From: an uncultured Eubacteriales bacterium | GTDB lineage: Bacteria > Bacillota > Clostridia > Christensenellales > Aristaeellaceae | DNA: 64,000 bases | NCBI GenBank assembly: GCA_900315675.1 | Contig: OMZY01000002.1 | Location: 186,001-250,000, forward strand | Direction: 5' to 3' | Shown here: positions 1 through 7,719 of the stretch, piece by piece | Position numbering within the stretch: position 1 is the first letter of the stretch | Layout of the letters: the number at the start of each line of letters is the position of its first letter | The notes under the pieces: generated by a model | What the model was told of the DNA's origin: nothing | What the model saw: the letters and a program-made list of their open reading frames with translations, nothing else | The model's database searches: none | Made by a program: the position numbers and the translations under genes

Positions 1-914
1 TCCGGCTTTGCAATAACTTCCTTCAGCAGTTCCTTATATTCCTCCGCATAAGTTTCATCCATGGGTTTTCCTGCCAGCACACCGTTCACCGCGTCAAACA
101 CGCCTCTTGCCTTCAGATACTCCAGGGACTCGCGGTACTTCTCCGGTGCCGGCTTCTCCTCGCTGGTTTCCAGCAGGATAATCCGTCCCTTCCAATCCTC
201 TTTTTCCGGAAACAAGCGGTATTTTTCACACAGCACAGGCATGTCCTCATACCGTTCGCCGTTGAAAAAATCATACAGGGAATCAATGCAGCCGCCCAGG
301 ATTTTTCCTGAAAACACCGGGGAACCCTGAAGCAGTTCAAATCCCTGGTTAGGATGCACCGGGGTCGTTGTCCCCACCTGGTCCGGCGTAAACGCCAGGC
401 GTTCCTCATACCATACATCGCTGGGTGTAATTTCCCGGATTGTTCCGGTCCTGATCAGTTCCTCAAAGTATTTCCGGGTATAGGGATGCATTTCAGGACC
501 GATCTCACAGATATCCGGAAGGAAAGCCTGTCCGTAAAATGTACGCAGCCCCGCTTTGTGCAGCATCAGGTGATTGATCGTGGTGTCGGAAAAGCCGAGA
601 AACACCTTGTCCGTTACTGCTTCTGCCAGTTCATTGTGCTCAAACAGATACGGCAGCAGCCGGTAGGTGTCATCACCGCCGATCGCGCACAGAATCATAT
701 CAGTTTCCGGATCCCGGAAAGCCGCCAGCAGGTCCTCCGCCCGCTTTTCCGGATGGGCTTTGATATAGTCGAGTCCCATTTTCGCATGGGGCATATACTT
801 TACATTCAGGCCGTACTCTTTCAGACGTTTCAGACCGATCTCCGTCTCAAACTGTACAAACGGCTCACCGATGATCCCGCTGGACAGACTGACAATCGTC
901 ACATTCTTGATCAC
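1..914 (-). CDS. S66-family LD-carboxypeptidase / MccF-like protein (3' end outside window)
   Basis: Reading leftwards from a GTG at 914, preceded by the Shine-Dalgarno AGAAGGAGC, an open frame of more than 300 codons runs off the left edge. The translation begins VIKNVTIVSLSSG and contains IGGDDTYRLLPYL followed about 25 residues later by GFSDTT. In S66 peptidases these are the nucleotide-fold loop and the GxSD motif with the catalytic serine. S66 enzymes are cytoplasmic serine peptidases that cut L,D bonds in recycled muropeptides, or, as MccF, cleave peptidyl-nucleotide antibiotics. The IGGDD form of the loop is more MccF-like than LdcA-like, but the choice is inference. The Glu and His of the triad were not located. 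The gene lacks its 3' end only because the window starts here. Confidence 0.8.
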   Translation of the reverse strand, partial: MIKNVTIVSLSSGIIGEPFVQFETEIGLKRLKEYGLNVKYMPHAKMGLDYIKAHPEKRAEDLLAAFRDPETDMILCAIGGDDTYRLLPYLFEHNELAEAVTDKVFLGFSDTTINHLMLHKAGLRTFYGQAFLPDICEIGPEMHPYTRKYFEELIRTGTIREITPSDVWYEERLAFTPDQVGTTTPVHPNQGFELLQGSPVFSGKILGGCIDSLYDFFNGERYEDMPVLCEKYRLFPEKEDWKGRIILLETSEEKPAPEKYRESLEYLKARGVFDAVNGVLAGKPMDETYAEEYKELLKEVIAKP

Positions 915-1040
915 TGTTTACGCTCCTTCTGCAAACCGGGCTGTATCTTTGCTATCCTGTCCGGTTGCCCGGATTATTGTAACATGAAGCCCGGGCGACA
1001 GGAAAGTGACCCTCCGGGATAAAAACGCGGCAGTCTCTGC

Positions 1041-1069
1041 TGTCTTTTCCCTGCAAAGAATGGTATAAT
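1041..1069 (+). promoter_or_regulatory. Sigma-A type promoter of the ArsC-like gene
   Basis: A consensus TATAAT at 1064-1069 is extended by TGG directly upstream (extended -10). The -35 hexamer at 17 bp spacing is poor (TGTCTT). The gene starts 29 bp downstream. Confidence 0.6.
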
Positions 1070-1097
1070 ATCAAAAAACGGACAGAGGGATCATAAC

Positions 1098-1451
1098 ATG
1101 CTGAAAGTTTATTGCTACAGCCGGTGCACCACTTGTAAAAAAGCCCTGAAATGGCTGGATGACCACGGGATTGCCTATACCGCGGCGGATATCAAAAGTG
1201 AGCATCCCGATGAGGAAACCCTGCGCAGATACTATGCTGTGAGCGGTCTGCCGCTGAAGCGTTTTTTCAACACCAGCGGTATTCCGTACCGCGAACTGGA
1301 GCTGTCAAAGAAGCTTCCCTCCATGTCAGAGGATGAGCAGCTGGCCCTTCTGGCCACCGACGGCATGCTGGTCAAGCGTCCGCTCCTGGTCGGTAATCAG
1401 TTTGTCCTCACCGGTTTCCGGGAAGAGGAGTGGGCTGCCCGCCTGCTGTAA
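1098..1451 (+). CDS. ArsC/Spx-family thioredoxin-fold protein
   Basis: 117 residues, the usual size for this family. The protein opens MLKVYCYSRCTTCKKALKWL: a thioredoxin-fold strand then a CxxC (Cys-Thr-Thr-Cys) near residues 10-13, as in Spx and YffB-type ArsC homologues. The C-terminal half has RPLLVGNQFVLTGFREEEW, matching the 'KRP' loop and end of this family. Members are either glutathione/thioredoxin-linked reductases or RNA-polymerase-binding Spx regulators. Nothing around it (no arsenic genes) supports arsenate reduction, so the functional class is left open. It starts at an ATG 8 nt after GAGGGATC, is monocistronic and is followed by a strong terminator. Confidence 0.85.
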   Translation: MLKVYCYSRCTTCKKALKWLDDHGIAYTAADIKSEHPDEETLRRYYAVSGLPLKRFFNTSGIPYRELELSKKLPSMSEDEQLALLATDGMLVKRPLLVGNQFVLTGFREEEWAARLL

Positions 1452-1470
1452 AAACATGCCGGCAGATACA

Positions 1471-1510
1471 TAAAAGCAGGGACAACGTAATGTCGTTGTC
1501 CCTGCTTTTA
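1471..1510. terminator. Bidirectional terminator
   Basis: A perfect 17-bp stem (arms 1471-1487 and 1494-1510, loop taatgt). Each arm ends in A/T runs, so it has a U-tract in both directions. It sits between two convergent genes. Confidence 0.85.
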
Positions 1511-1522
1511 TACTGTTCCGGA

Positions 1523-1882
1523 TCAGAATGTGTTGCGATTTTCGTTCTGAGGATAGTATTCTTCCGTCTCCGCGGTTTCCTCTTCTTCCTCTTCTTCCTC
1601 TGTGTCGTCCCCCGCAGGAAGGATGAACGCGCAGGCCAGGTAAGCCAGAAGTCCGCTTCCCCAGCCGAAGAACATCAGGGCAAACACCAGCCGGACAATC
1701 GTAGGATCCACTTTCAGATATTCAGCAATACCGCCGCAGACGCCGGCGATTTTCCTGTCTTTCACGCTCTTGTGAAGGCGTCCGGTTATTTTCCCGCGGT
1801 TTCCGCCTTTATTGCTGACGATCGTCTGATACACAAAATATCCGATCGCAAGTCCCGCTGCCAGTGACATAACTGTACCCAT
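1523..1882 (-). CDS. PspC-domain membrane protein
   Basis: 119 residues. The N-terminus is a hydrophobic segment (about residues 5-22, MSLAAGLAIGYFVYQ). Residues 36-90 carry the PspC domain: LHKSVKDRKIAGVCGGIAEY, then VDPTIVRLVFALMFF and a second membrane helix ending in an ILPAG-type boundary. The tail is very acidic (ten consecutive Glu). PspC proteins sit in the cytoplasmic membrane and are linked to envelope stress. No PspA or liaFSR partner is nearby, so the role is unknown. The start at 1882 has AAGGAGGA 8 nt upstream. An internal ATG four codons later is a weaker alternative. Confidence 0.88.
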   Translation of the reverse strand: MGTVMSLAAGLAIGYFVYQTIVSNKGGNRGKITGRLHKSVKDRKIAGVCGGIAEYLKVDPTIVRLVFALMFFGWGSGLLAYLACAFILPAGDDTEEEEEEEETAETEEYYPQNENRNTF

Positions 1883-2058
1883 TTGCTTTTTTCCTCCTTC
1901 AAAAAACCGTCCCGGTTTTCCGGTACCGACACAGGATAGCAGAAAATGTCCCGGATGAAAACACCCGGATCGGATAATTACAGGACATATTTTTCTTTTT
2001 TCGCACCTTGATATCCATCAGTAAAAAAATGTTTCCGATCCGGAAGCGTATTATCCAC

Positions 2059-2113
2059 CATTGTGAATTGTTCATTGTTCAAAGCGTCATTCCTCCCGGA
2101 GAATGCTTTGAAC
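2059..2113 (-). repeat. Stop-codon palindrome and heptad repeat after the PfkB gene
   Basis: Two 9-bp arms, GTTCAAAGC at 2077-2085 and GCTTTGAAC at 2105-2113, flank the stop codon of the PfkB kinase gene, so one arm is coding and the other is not. A further CATTC/GAATG pair lies inside. Beyond it, at 2059-2079, are three degenerate 7-bp units (CATTGTG AATTGTT CATTGTT on the plus strand). This is the same palindrome-plus-heptad layout seen at many junctions further right. Confidence 0.65.
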
Positions 2114-3013
2114 CTGCTCCCTGCTCTTCAGTGCTGTTCCCGCGCCTGTCGCTGTGGTACAGATTGCGCCGCAGGCATTGGCAAATCTCAGTGCTTCCCC
2201 AACGGCTGCGCCCCGGAGGATCTCCGCCATAAACCCTGCTGCGAAATTGTCTCCCGCGCCGGTAGCGTCCACTGCCCGCACCTTGCACGCGGGCAGCCGC
2301 AGGGTTTCCTCGCTGTTCTTCAGCAGGCAGCCTTTGCTTCCCAGCTTGATGATCACATGCTTTACGCCGTATCCCAGCAGGACGTCCGCCATTTCCTCCG
2401 GATCTTCTTTCCCTGTATAGTATCGGGCTTCATCTTCATTGGGCGTGATGATATCGATCAGCTTCAGGGAATCCCGGATGTCTTCAAGTCCCAAAGTCCG
2501 GAAATTCGGCAGTTTCGTATCTGCCAGCACCAGCTGTCCTGCTTCTTTCGCCTTGCTCACAACCCCGTGGATAATATCCGGATCGTCAAAAGGTGCCCGG
2601 AACAGTGATCCCAGGATCAGCGCCCTGGCGTCCGTAAACAGCGCCGGTTCCTTTTCCGGATGGAAGTTAAACCGGTGTGCCTGGTTGGTAATGGATTTCC
2701 GGCTGCCGTCCGCCCTCACAAACATGGTTGTCACCGGGGTATTGGCTGTCCTGATAATGGGCTCGGTATCCACCCCGTTCTTCCTCAGCTCATTCAGGAC
2801 GATCTCCCCTGCCGGATCGTTGCCCAGTGCGCACAGGATCCCCGTTTTCAGTCCCAGCTTCGCTGCGGCAATGGCTTCATTCACTGCCTCACCGCCGGCA
2901 TTCAGGCTTCCGGATTCCGCCACATAGCCGGATGCGGATACCGGTTTCGGATTAAATCCGCGGATAATCGAATCCACCAGCGCCATACCGATGCAGATCA
3001 GATCGTATTTCAT
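2087..3013 (-). CDS. PfkB/ribokinase-family sugar kinase
   Basis: 308 residues, typical of the ribokinase fold. It has the N-terminal PfkB signature region (GGEAVNEAIAAAKLGLKTG, about residues 40-58) and the C-terminal signature DATGAGDNFAAGF (about 248-260), with the catalytic base Asp in GAGD and the anion hole. These enzymes phosphorylate a sugar or nucleoside hydroxyl with ATP in the cytoplasm. The substrate cannot be read from sequence; fructose, KDG or an adenosine-like substrate are all possible. It follows the secreted-protein gene by 18 bp, so the two are probably cotranscribed. RBS AGGAAAAAGG precedes the ATG at 3013. Confidence 0.88.
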   Translation of the reverse strand: MKYDLICIGMALVDSIIRGFNPKPVSASGYVAESGSLNAGGEAVNEAIAAAKLGLKTGILCALGNDPAGEIVLNELRKNGVDTEPIIRTANTPVTTMFVRADGSRKSITNQAHRFNFHPEKEPALFTDARALILGSLFRAPFDDPDIIHGVVSKAKEAGQLVLADTKLPNFRTLGLEDIRDSLKLIDIITPNEDEARYYTGKEDPEEMADVLLGYGVKHVIIKLGSKGCLLKNSEETLRLPACKVRAVDATGAGDNFAAGFMAEILRGAAVGEALRFANACGAICTTATGAGTALKSREQVQSILREE

Positions 3014-3031
3014 GCCTTTTTCCTGTCCTCT

Positions 3032-3835
3032 TTATCCGTTCCCGCCTATTCCGTAACTGAAGGATGCCTCCACCACAGCCCCGGTCTGCACGTCAATATA
3101 TACCCAGTAGGTGCCTTCCTTCTCCCGGTAGCGGATTCCGTCCGGCTGCAGTGCCTTTTCCGCCTCGTCATCCCCGAGTCCGTACCAGGACATGACGCAG
3201 GGAATACCGTCTATCCTTACATACCAGTAATCCTTTTCCGTGTCTTCCGGTTCATACAGGCTGACCAGCTGTGACGCCTGTTCCTCTGTCAGCTCATAGA
3301 TTGTACGGATGGCGCTTGCCCCGATCGTGTCAATCTGTTCCCTGCTCAGTACGCATAGGCTGCGCATCGCTTCCCGGTCAGCCTCCAGGCGCCTGTCGCT
3401 GATCTCATCCGCATATTCATAAATACTATCCATACTCCCGGTTTCCTGGTTGATCCGCAGCATTGTCATCAGCTGATCCCTGCCCCAGGCCATGGCATTC
3501 AGTCCTCCGGATGTATCCTCTCCGTCATAGCTCCAGCTCACGTCTGTCACCGTGCCGTTCTCCACGGCAACCTGATAGATTCCCAATACGTCATCCAGTC
3601 CTTCGATCCCACCATACCGGACCGTATATGCGTTCTCCGCCTCTTTTTCCACGCTGCAGCTGAGGTATTCCCGGGTCAGCAGAGTGAGCCCGTATTTTTC
3701 TTCAATCGCTTTGTCAGCCAGCATAATCGCCTTTTCCCGATCCGACAAAACCGGTTCCTCCGCCGCCGCAACGGAAAACAGCAGGATTGCGCAGAGCGTC
3801 ATCGTCAGGCATTTTCTGATCCGTTTCTTCATCAT
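3032..3835 (-). CDS. Secreted protein of unknown function
   Basis: 267 residues from the ATG at 3835 (or the next codon, 3832). A longer in-frame ORF exists, but this start is chosen because GAAGGAC lies just upstream and the protein then opens with a classic signal peptide: MMKKRIRK, a hydrophobic core and cleavage near SVAAAEE. The mature part is acidic and has no cysteine-rich or catalytic motif I recognise. Near its C-terminus is YWVYIDVQTGAVVEASFSYG, which resembles the repeat unit of PepSY/YpmB-type domains. That resemblance is a weak inference. The protein is exported; function unknown. Confidence 0.7.
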   Translation of the reverse strand: MMKKRIRKCLTMTLCAILLFSVAAAEEPVLSDREKAIMLADKAIEEKYGLTLLTREYLSCSVEKEAENAYTVRYGGIEGLDDVLGIYQVAVENGTVTDVSWSYDGEDTSGGLNAMAWGRDQLMTMLRINQETGSMDSIYEYADEISDRRLEADREAMRSLCVLSREQIDTIGASAIRTIYELTEEQASQLVSLYEPEDTEKDYWYVRIDGIPCVMSWYGLGDDEAEKALQPDGIRYREKEGTYWVYIDVQTGAVVEASFSYGIGGNG

Positions 3836-3938
3836 GTGTGTCCTTCTTTCTGTTATGTCCGGCTCCTTTTTGCCGGAATGAAGTGATATGGCTTTCAATA
3901 TCAGAACGGACCGGCCGTTTTGTTTCTTCCCGGATCTT

Positions 3939-4667
3939 TCAGTGCAGCTGTCCCATGATTTCCGCCACATCCCCGCGAAGCACCAGTGAGGCCTGCTCCT
4001 CCGCCGGAATCGGATCCCGGTTGATCACCACCAGGTTTTTCCCCCGGAAATGGCTGAGAAAGGACGCTGCCGGCTCCACTGTCAAGGACGTTCCCGCCAC
4101 AATCAGCGTATCCGCGTTGGTGATCTCCCTGATCGCCCCGATACATACATACTTCGGCAGCGCTTCTCCGTACAGCACCACATTGGGTCTGATCACGCCC
4201 CCGCAGTCCCGGCAGCGGGGAATGCCGTCTGATTCCAGTATTACCTCCGCAGGATAGGATGCGTTACACTCCATGCAATAGTTTTCATGAACGTTTCCGT
4301 GAAGCTCATAGACCCGGATATTGCCGGCGGCCTTGTGAAGTCCGTCCACATTCTGGGTCACAATCCCCCGCAGTTTGTCCGCCCGTTCCAGCTCAAAAAG
4401 CTTCCGGTGGGCCGCGTTGGGTTTTGCCTCCGGATACAGCATATGTTTCCGGTACCAGTCAAAGAATTTCTCCGGCTCAAGATAGAAAAATGACTTGCTC
4501 AGGATCATTTCAGGGGAAATACCGTCCGCCTCTTCCGCGTACAATCCCTCTGCGGAGCGGAAGTCCGGAATCCCGCTGGCTGTGGACACTCCTGCTCCGC
4601 CGAAAAACACAATCCGGCGGGATCGGTCAATGATCTCCTGAAAAGCTTTGATTCCTTCGGAATCCAC
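3939..4667 (-). CDS. NAD-dependent protein deacylase (sirtuin, Sir2 family)
   Basis: 242 residues, the full sirtuin length. All core motifs are present: the NAD-binding GAGVSTASGIPDFRS (about 25-39), TQNVDGLH (about 104-111), the catalytic His in ELHG (about 121), a four-Cys zinc site (CMEC and CRDC, about 131-155) and GTSLTV (about 192). It removes acyl groups from lysines using NAD in the cytoplasm. The start is a GTG at 4667, chosen because GGAGGACAGG is correctly spaced and no ATG fits. An extended -10 (TGATATAAT, at 4706-4714) lies upstream, so it probably has its own promoter. Confidence 0.93.
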   Translation of the reverse strand: MDSEGIKAFQEIIDRSRRIVFFGGAGVSTASGIPDFRSAEGLYAEEADGISPEMILSKSFFYLEPEKFFDWYRKHMLYPEAKPNAAHRKLFELERADKLRGIVTQNVDGLHKAAGNIRVYELHGNVHENYCMECNASYPAEVILESDGIPRCRDCGGVIRPNVVLYGEALPKYVCIGAIREITNADTLIVAGTSLTVEPAASFLSHFRGKNLVVINRDPIPAEEQASLVLRGDVAEIMGQLH

Positions 4668-4864
4668 AGTTCCTGTCCTCCGGTTTTTTCAGTCTGGTTT
4701 CTCCGATTATATCATCCCGTGCGCAAAAGAAAAACACTCATCTTCACTTGTCAGGAACATGTTATCCCCGGCTGCAGCCAGCGAATGATGTATTGTTATT
4801 TGTGAATTGCGAACGATCTTCGATGGCATTTAGAATATTTTTTTATTCTTTTTGTAAATTATAC

Positions 4865-4893
4865 TTGACATCATGTAAAAGTCATGTTACCAT
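4865..4893 (+). promoter_or_regulatory. Promoter of the membrane protein/XRE pair with CATGT direct repeats
   Basis: TTGACA at 4865-4870, a 17-bp spacer, and TACCAT at 4888-4893 with an upstream TGT. CATGT occurs three times in this segment (from 4873, 4883 and 4891). It is a candidate operator for the XRE protein encoded in the same unit (inference). Confidence 0.6.
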
Positions 4894-4902
4894 GTGACTG
4901 TC

Positions 4903-4934
4903 GAAAGGGATCGCATGGCGCCGCAGTCCCTTTC
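4903..4934 (+). other. Hairpin in the 5' leader of the membrane-protein gene
   Basis: GAAAGGGA (4903-4910) can pair with TCCCTTTC (4927-4934) around a 16-nt loop holding GGCGCC. It lies between the promoter and the start codon and has no U-run. Role unknown. Confidence 0.35.
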
Positions 4935-4981
4935 CCGGAAGCGAAGATGAAACAGTATCGATTCAAACGGAGGTAACTGAT

Positions 4982-5503
4982 ATGAATATTGTCACACTGT
5001 TCCTGGCTCTCTCAATCCTGGTCGCTATCATCCTGATTTGTTTCTCTGACCGTAAGAAGGTAAAGCAGTTTGATGAACGTCAGCTGATCGTCCGCGGCCG
5101 CGCGGTGAACCTCGCCTACGTAACGCTGCTGATCTGCCTCTTCATCGTCCTGGCGCTCAGCACCATGAACCTCCCCTGGCTGGATGTGCCGGTCTGCGTA
5201 ATCCTGAGCATGTTCATTTCCCTGACCATCTTCTCAGTGTATGCCATCCTGAACAACGCTTACTTTACCAATTTCAAAAAAGAAACCCCGTTCAGCGGCG
5301 TATTCCTTTCCGTCTCCCTGCTCAATCTGTTCAACGGTTTCCGTCATCTCTTCAACGGAACTGCTGAGGACAGCTTTGATATCATTCTTCCCGTTGCCTT
5401 CGGCATACTGGGTGTGATCATCATCATCGCGCTGTTCATCCGCAAGCGTATGGATAAAAAGGAGCTGGAAGAGGAAATGCAGGAAGAGGAAGACGTTGAA
5501 TAA
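4982..5503 (+). CDS. Multi-pass membrane protein paired with an XRE regulator
   Basis: 173 residues with about five hydrophobic segments (near residues 3-20, 42-60, 70-90, 105-125, 133-152). A short cytoplasmic linker DRKKVKQFDERQLIVRGRA follows the first segment. The tail is highly charged (KKELEEEMQEEEDVE). The 'DERQ' linker followed by paired helices is common in small Firmicutes membrane proteins encoded next to a single-domain XRE regulator. No enzymatic motif. RBS GGAGGTAA. The XRE gene starts 33 bp after its stop, so the two form an operon. Function unknown. Confidence 0.75.
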   Translation: MNIVTLFLALSILVAIILICFSDRKKVKQFDERQLIVRGRAVNLAYVTLLICLFIVLALSTMNLPWLDVPVCVILSMFISLTIFSVYAILNNAYFTNFKKETPFSGVFLSVSLLNLFNGFRHLFNGTAEDSFDIILPVAFGILGVIIIIALFIRKRMDKKELEEEMQEEEDVE

Positions 5504-5536
5504 ACCGGAGTCCTCAGTAAAGGAGCTGATCAAAGC

Positions 5537-5731
5537 ATGAAAAACCTGAAGCTCAAGGCCGCCCGTGCCGCCAAGGATCTCTCCCAGGAACAGCTGGCCA
5601 TTCAGTGCAATGTCTCCCGCCAGACTATCAACGCCATTGAGAAGGGCGATTATAACCCCACCATTAACCTGTGCATTGCCATCTGCAAAGTCCTGGACAA
5701 AACCCTGGACGAACTCTTCTGGGAACAATAA
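5537..5731 (+). CDS. Small XRE-family DNA-binding regulator
   Basis: 64 residues, essentially one helix-turn-helix of the Cro/C1 type: MKNLKLKAARAAKDLSQEQL then CNVSRQTINAIEKGDYNP, where the recognition helix is SRQTINAIE. The end, DKTLDELFW, is the usual ending of these stand-alone regulators. It is cotranscribed with the membrane protein upstream. Such pairs are usually autoregulated, and the CATGT repeats in the promoter are a candidate site (inference). Confidence 0.9.
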   Translation: MKNLKLKAARAAKDLSQEQLAIQCNVSRQTINAIEKGDYNPTINLCIAICKVLDKTLDELFWEQ

Positions 5732-5748
5732 AACTTCATAAGATAAAG

Positions 5749-5779
5749 GGGACTGCTTCCTGAGAGCAGTCCCTTTTTT
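5749..5779 (+). terminator. Rho-independent terminator after the XRE gene
   Basis: Perfect 9-bp GC-rich stem (GGGACTGCT at 5749-5757, AGCAGTCCC at 5765-5773) followed by TTTTTT. Confidence 0.9.
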
Positions 5780-5802
5780 GGCGGCCGTAAGGATATCAGG
5801 CA

Positions 5803-5859
5803 TTCGCCTTTTGAGGCAAACGTATGGGTTTTCGCATACTTCATCAGCCTTCCAGGCTG
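5803..5859 (-). repeat. Three small hairpins at the 3' end of the GH9 gene
   Basis: In coding orientation: CAGCCT-gga-AGGCTG straddles the stop codon (5845-5859), then ATGAA, then GTATG/CATAC (5822-5839), then TTTGCC/GGCGAA with a G-U pair (5803-5820). The spacing resembles the hairpin arrays at 34.5 and 39.6 kb but is less regular. The set may act as the 3' end of the transcript. Confidence 0.4.
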
Positions 5860-7463
5860 TTGAAGAAGGCTCCGGCAAACACAGCCGGTGAATTCCAGTA
5901 AATGGCAATCTCGTTCGTATCCGCCGAGAAGGTTTCCTCCACAAAATACTTCGCCGGCGGTGTGTTCTCTCCCAGCTTTTCACGGGTCTGGGGGAAACAC
6001 ATCTTGTTGTTCGGCCCGCCGGAAATCAGTCCGGGCACCGGTTCCTCAATCCCGTCCGCGTCCGACGGCCGGTGATGGGGATGCATCACCCGGTTTTCCC
6101 CGAATCCGGTCACAAAGCAGATGTCCAGGGCATTCATGCCCAGCGCGTAATCCCATTGTTTCAGCGCGGCGTTCCGCATATCCTCCCGCCCTGTCAGGAG
6201 TGCGTTAATGATCATCGTCATGGCGTTGCTCAGGATCGGCAGAATGCTGCCCCAGACATAGTTGTCCCAGGCCAGTGCCGTGCCGTAACCCGACGCCTGG
6301 GACAGTTTCAGCGTTTCTTCGCTCTGCCGCAGAAAATCTTCCTTCAGGCGGGTATACAGCGTTTCTCCTGCTGTTTCTCCCAGGTCAAACAGGCAGCACA
6401 GCGCGCCCATGCCGCTTACGTCTGCCCAGCCGAACTGCGTCAGGTCCAGATCGTCATCGTACAGGGCTTCCGCCGCTGTACGGTATGTTTCCTCCCCGGT
6501 TGCCGCCAGAAGCTCACAGGCTGCCCAGAAGCGGTCATCCTGGTCGGTCCGTTCGCCGTACCAGCCGGTGAACACCCCTTCCGGATTCCGGTAGGGTACA
6601 AAGTCTTCAGTATGCTTTTCCAGCCATTCCCAGGCTCTCCGGGCGGAAAGCAGCATATGGTTGGCAAACGCATCGTCAAAAGCCTTGTAAACCCGGTATG
6701 CCAGCGCCAGACAGGCACAGGCTGCCGCCGTGGCGCAGTGAGCCGCGGGCATCAGGTATTCGGGTTCATGATCATCCTGGGGCATGATAAACGGCGCGAA
6801 CCGGGCTTTGGTCAGCTTATGGTGGAAAGCGCCGTCGGAACGCTGCATCTGCAGCATCCATTCCAGCTCATACCGGGCTTCATTCAGGATATCCGGCACC
6901 CCGTTTCCGGTTTCCGGAATGTTCAGGTCATCAGAGCAGCCGTTGGGAAACAGTTTCCAGGCATACAGCAGATGACCCACGGTTACTGCACCGGGTCCTA
7001 CATATTTGCCGTAGTCCCCCGCGTCATGCCAGCCGCCGGTTACCCGGCGCTGCACGCTGCGGTCCTCCCAGTCCGTGGCAGGCGCCGTATGGCAGGCTGG
7101 ATGGGCGTAAACCCCTGCATGTTCCGGCTTTAGTTCACAGCCGCAGCGCTGGTAATACAGTCCTTTGATCAGCGCGTTTGTTACCGTCTGCCAGGCATGG
7201 GCGCTTACGGTCAGCGTCCGGTTTCCTTCCGGACTCTCCAGGGTGTATTTCCCTGCCTTCAGCTGCCCCAGATCCGCCACCGTCACCCGGTCGTCCGAAG
7301 CTTCGTCCAGCTTCAGCGGAGCTGCTTCAAAAGGCAGGATATTTCCCGCTTCATCCTTCAGTTCCACAAGGCCTTTGGTCAGAATGGCGGCATACACCGG
7401 CAGTCCTTCCGCATATCCCGCCTGGTTGATGCGGATCACGGGTCCATCATTCAGATCAAACAT
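5844..7463 (-). CDS. Glycoside hydrolase family 9 enzyme without signal peptide
   Basis: 539 residues. An N-terminal Ig-like domain (about 8-85; RINQAGYAEGLPVYAAI is the typical CelD_N start) is followed by the GH9 (alpha/alpha)6 barrel. Visible GH9 landmarks: GGWHDAGDYGKYV (about 143-155) with the catalytic base Asp pair, HPHHRPSDAD (about 455-464) and DTNEIAIYWNSPAV (about 515-528) with the acid Glu. Family members cut beta-1,4-glucans or cello-oligosaccharides. There is no signal peptide, dockerin or CBM, so it should work in the cytoplasm on imported oligosaccharides; this is inference from the missing export signal. RBS AAGAGGATC before the ATG at 7463. It has its own promoter. Confidence 0.9.
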   Translation of the reverse strand: MFDLNDGPVIRINQAGYAEGLPVYAAILTKGLVELKDEAGNILPFEAAPLKLDEASDDRVTVADLGQLKAGKYTLESPEGNRTLTVSAHAWQTVTNALIKGLYYQRCGCELKPEHAGVYAHPACHTAPATDWEDRSVQRRVTGGWHDAGDYGKYVGPGAVTVGHLLYAWKLFPNGCSDDLNIPETGNGVPDILNEARYELEWMLQMQRSDGAFHHKLTKARFAPFIMPQDDHEPEYLMPAAHCATAAACACLALAYRVYKAFDDAFANHMLLSARRAWEWLEKHTEDFVPYRNPEGVFTGWYGERTDQDDRFWAACELLAATGEETYRTAAEALYDDDLDLTQFGWADVSGMGALCCLFDLGETAGETLYTRLKEDFLRQSEETLKLSQASGYGTALAWDNYVWGSILPILSNAMTMIINALLTGREDMRNAALKQWDYALGMNALDICFVTGFGENRVMHPHHRPSDADGIEEPVPGLISGGPNNKMCFPQTREKLGENTPPAKYFVEETFSADTNEIAIYWNSPAVFAGAFFNSLEG

Positions 7464-7518
7464 CGGATCCTCTTTTCCTTTCCCGGTATTCTCTTCATGT
7501 TACGGTTTTCTTATATCT

Positions 7519-7549
7519 ATAGTAAACCCTGAAGTTGACTCCAAGTCAA
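7519..7549 (-). promoter_or_regulatory. Candidate promoter and dyad operator of the GH9 gene
   Basis: On the minus strand TACTAT (7519-7524) could be a -10. TTGACT (7544-7549) lies 19 bp upstream, longer than ideal. A dyad TTGACT-tgg-AGTCAA (7535-7549) covers the -35 region and could bind a repressor of the glycosidase. Confidence 0.4.
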
Positions 7550-7597
7550 TCCTTTGCGGTCGAAAAAAGCTGTTTTGTTTTTTGATTGTACCTGCCC

Positions 7598-7626
7598 TTG
7601 ACAATCCGTATCCTTCGGCATACAAT
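7598..7626 (+). promoter_or_regulatory. Promoter of the ammonium transporter gene
   Basis: TTGACA (7598-7603), exactly 17 bp, TACAAT (7621-7626). Same hexamers and spacing as the purF promoter. Confidence 0.85.
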
Positions 7627-7640
7627 CCGTGCATCCCAAT

Positions 7641-7692
7641 GAGGCGCGAGGGTGTGCTGAACACCTTCGCGCCTCTTTTTATATTCATTGGG
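7641..7692 (+). promoter_or_regulatory. Promoter-proximal hairpin/U-run (attenuator candidate) of amt
   Basis: A 14-bp stem with one G-U pair (GAGGCGCGAGGGTG at 7641-7654, CACCTTCGCGCCTC at 7662-7675) is followed by TTTTT. It starts only about 15 bp after the -10 and ends 40 bp before the start codon. No upstream gene on this strand needs terminating, so it must act on the amt transcript itself. An outer pair CCCAAT (7635-7640)/ATTGGG (7687-7692) encloses it. See purF, glnA and dapL for the same layout. Confidence 0.7.
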
Positions 7693-7719
7693 AAAAAAGA
7701 CGAAACGGAAGTGAACGGT

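Noticed and set aside
1098-1451. Arsenate reductase proper
   Set aside because: The fold fits, but no arsenic operon genes are near and the CxxC form is shared with Spx-type regulators.
7641-7692. Canonical ANTAR target (two hairpins with hexaloops having A at position 1 and G at position 4)
   Set aside because: Only one hairpin fits between promoter and RBS in amt, purF, glnA and dapL. The loops (for example TTCAGG at purF) do not carry A1 and G4. The link to the ANTAR protein therefore rests on context only.
7165-7719. In-frame N-terminal extension of the ammonium transporter
   Set aside because: It would place coding sequence over the promoter and leader hairpin and over the divergent GH9 gene.
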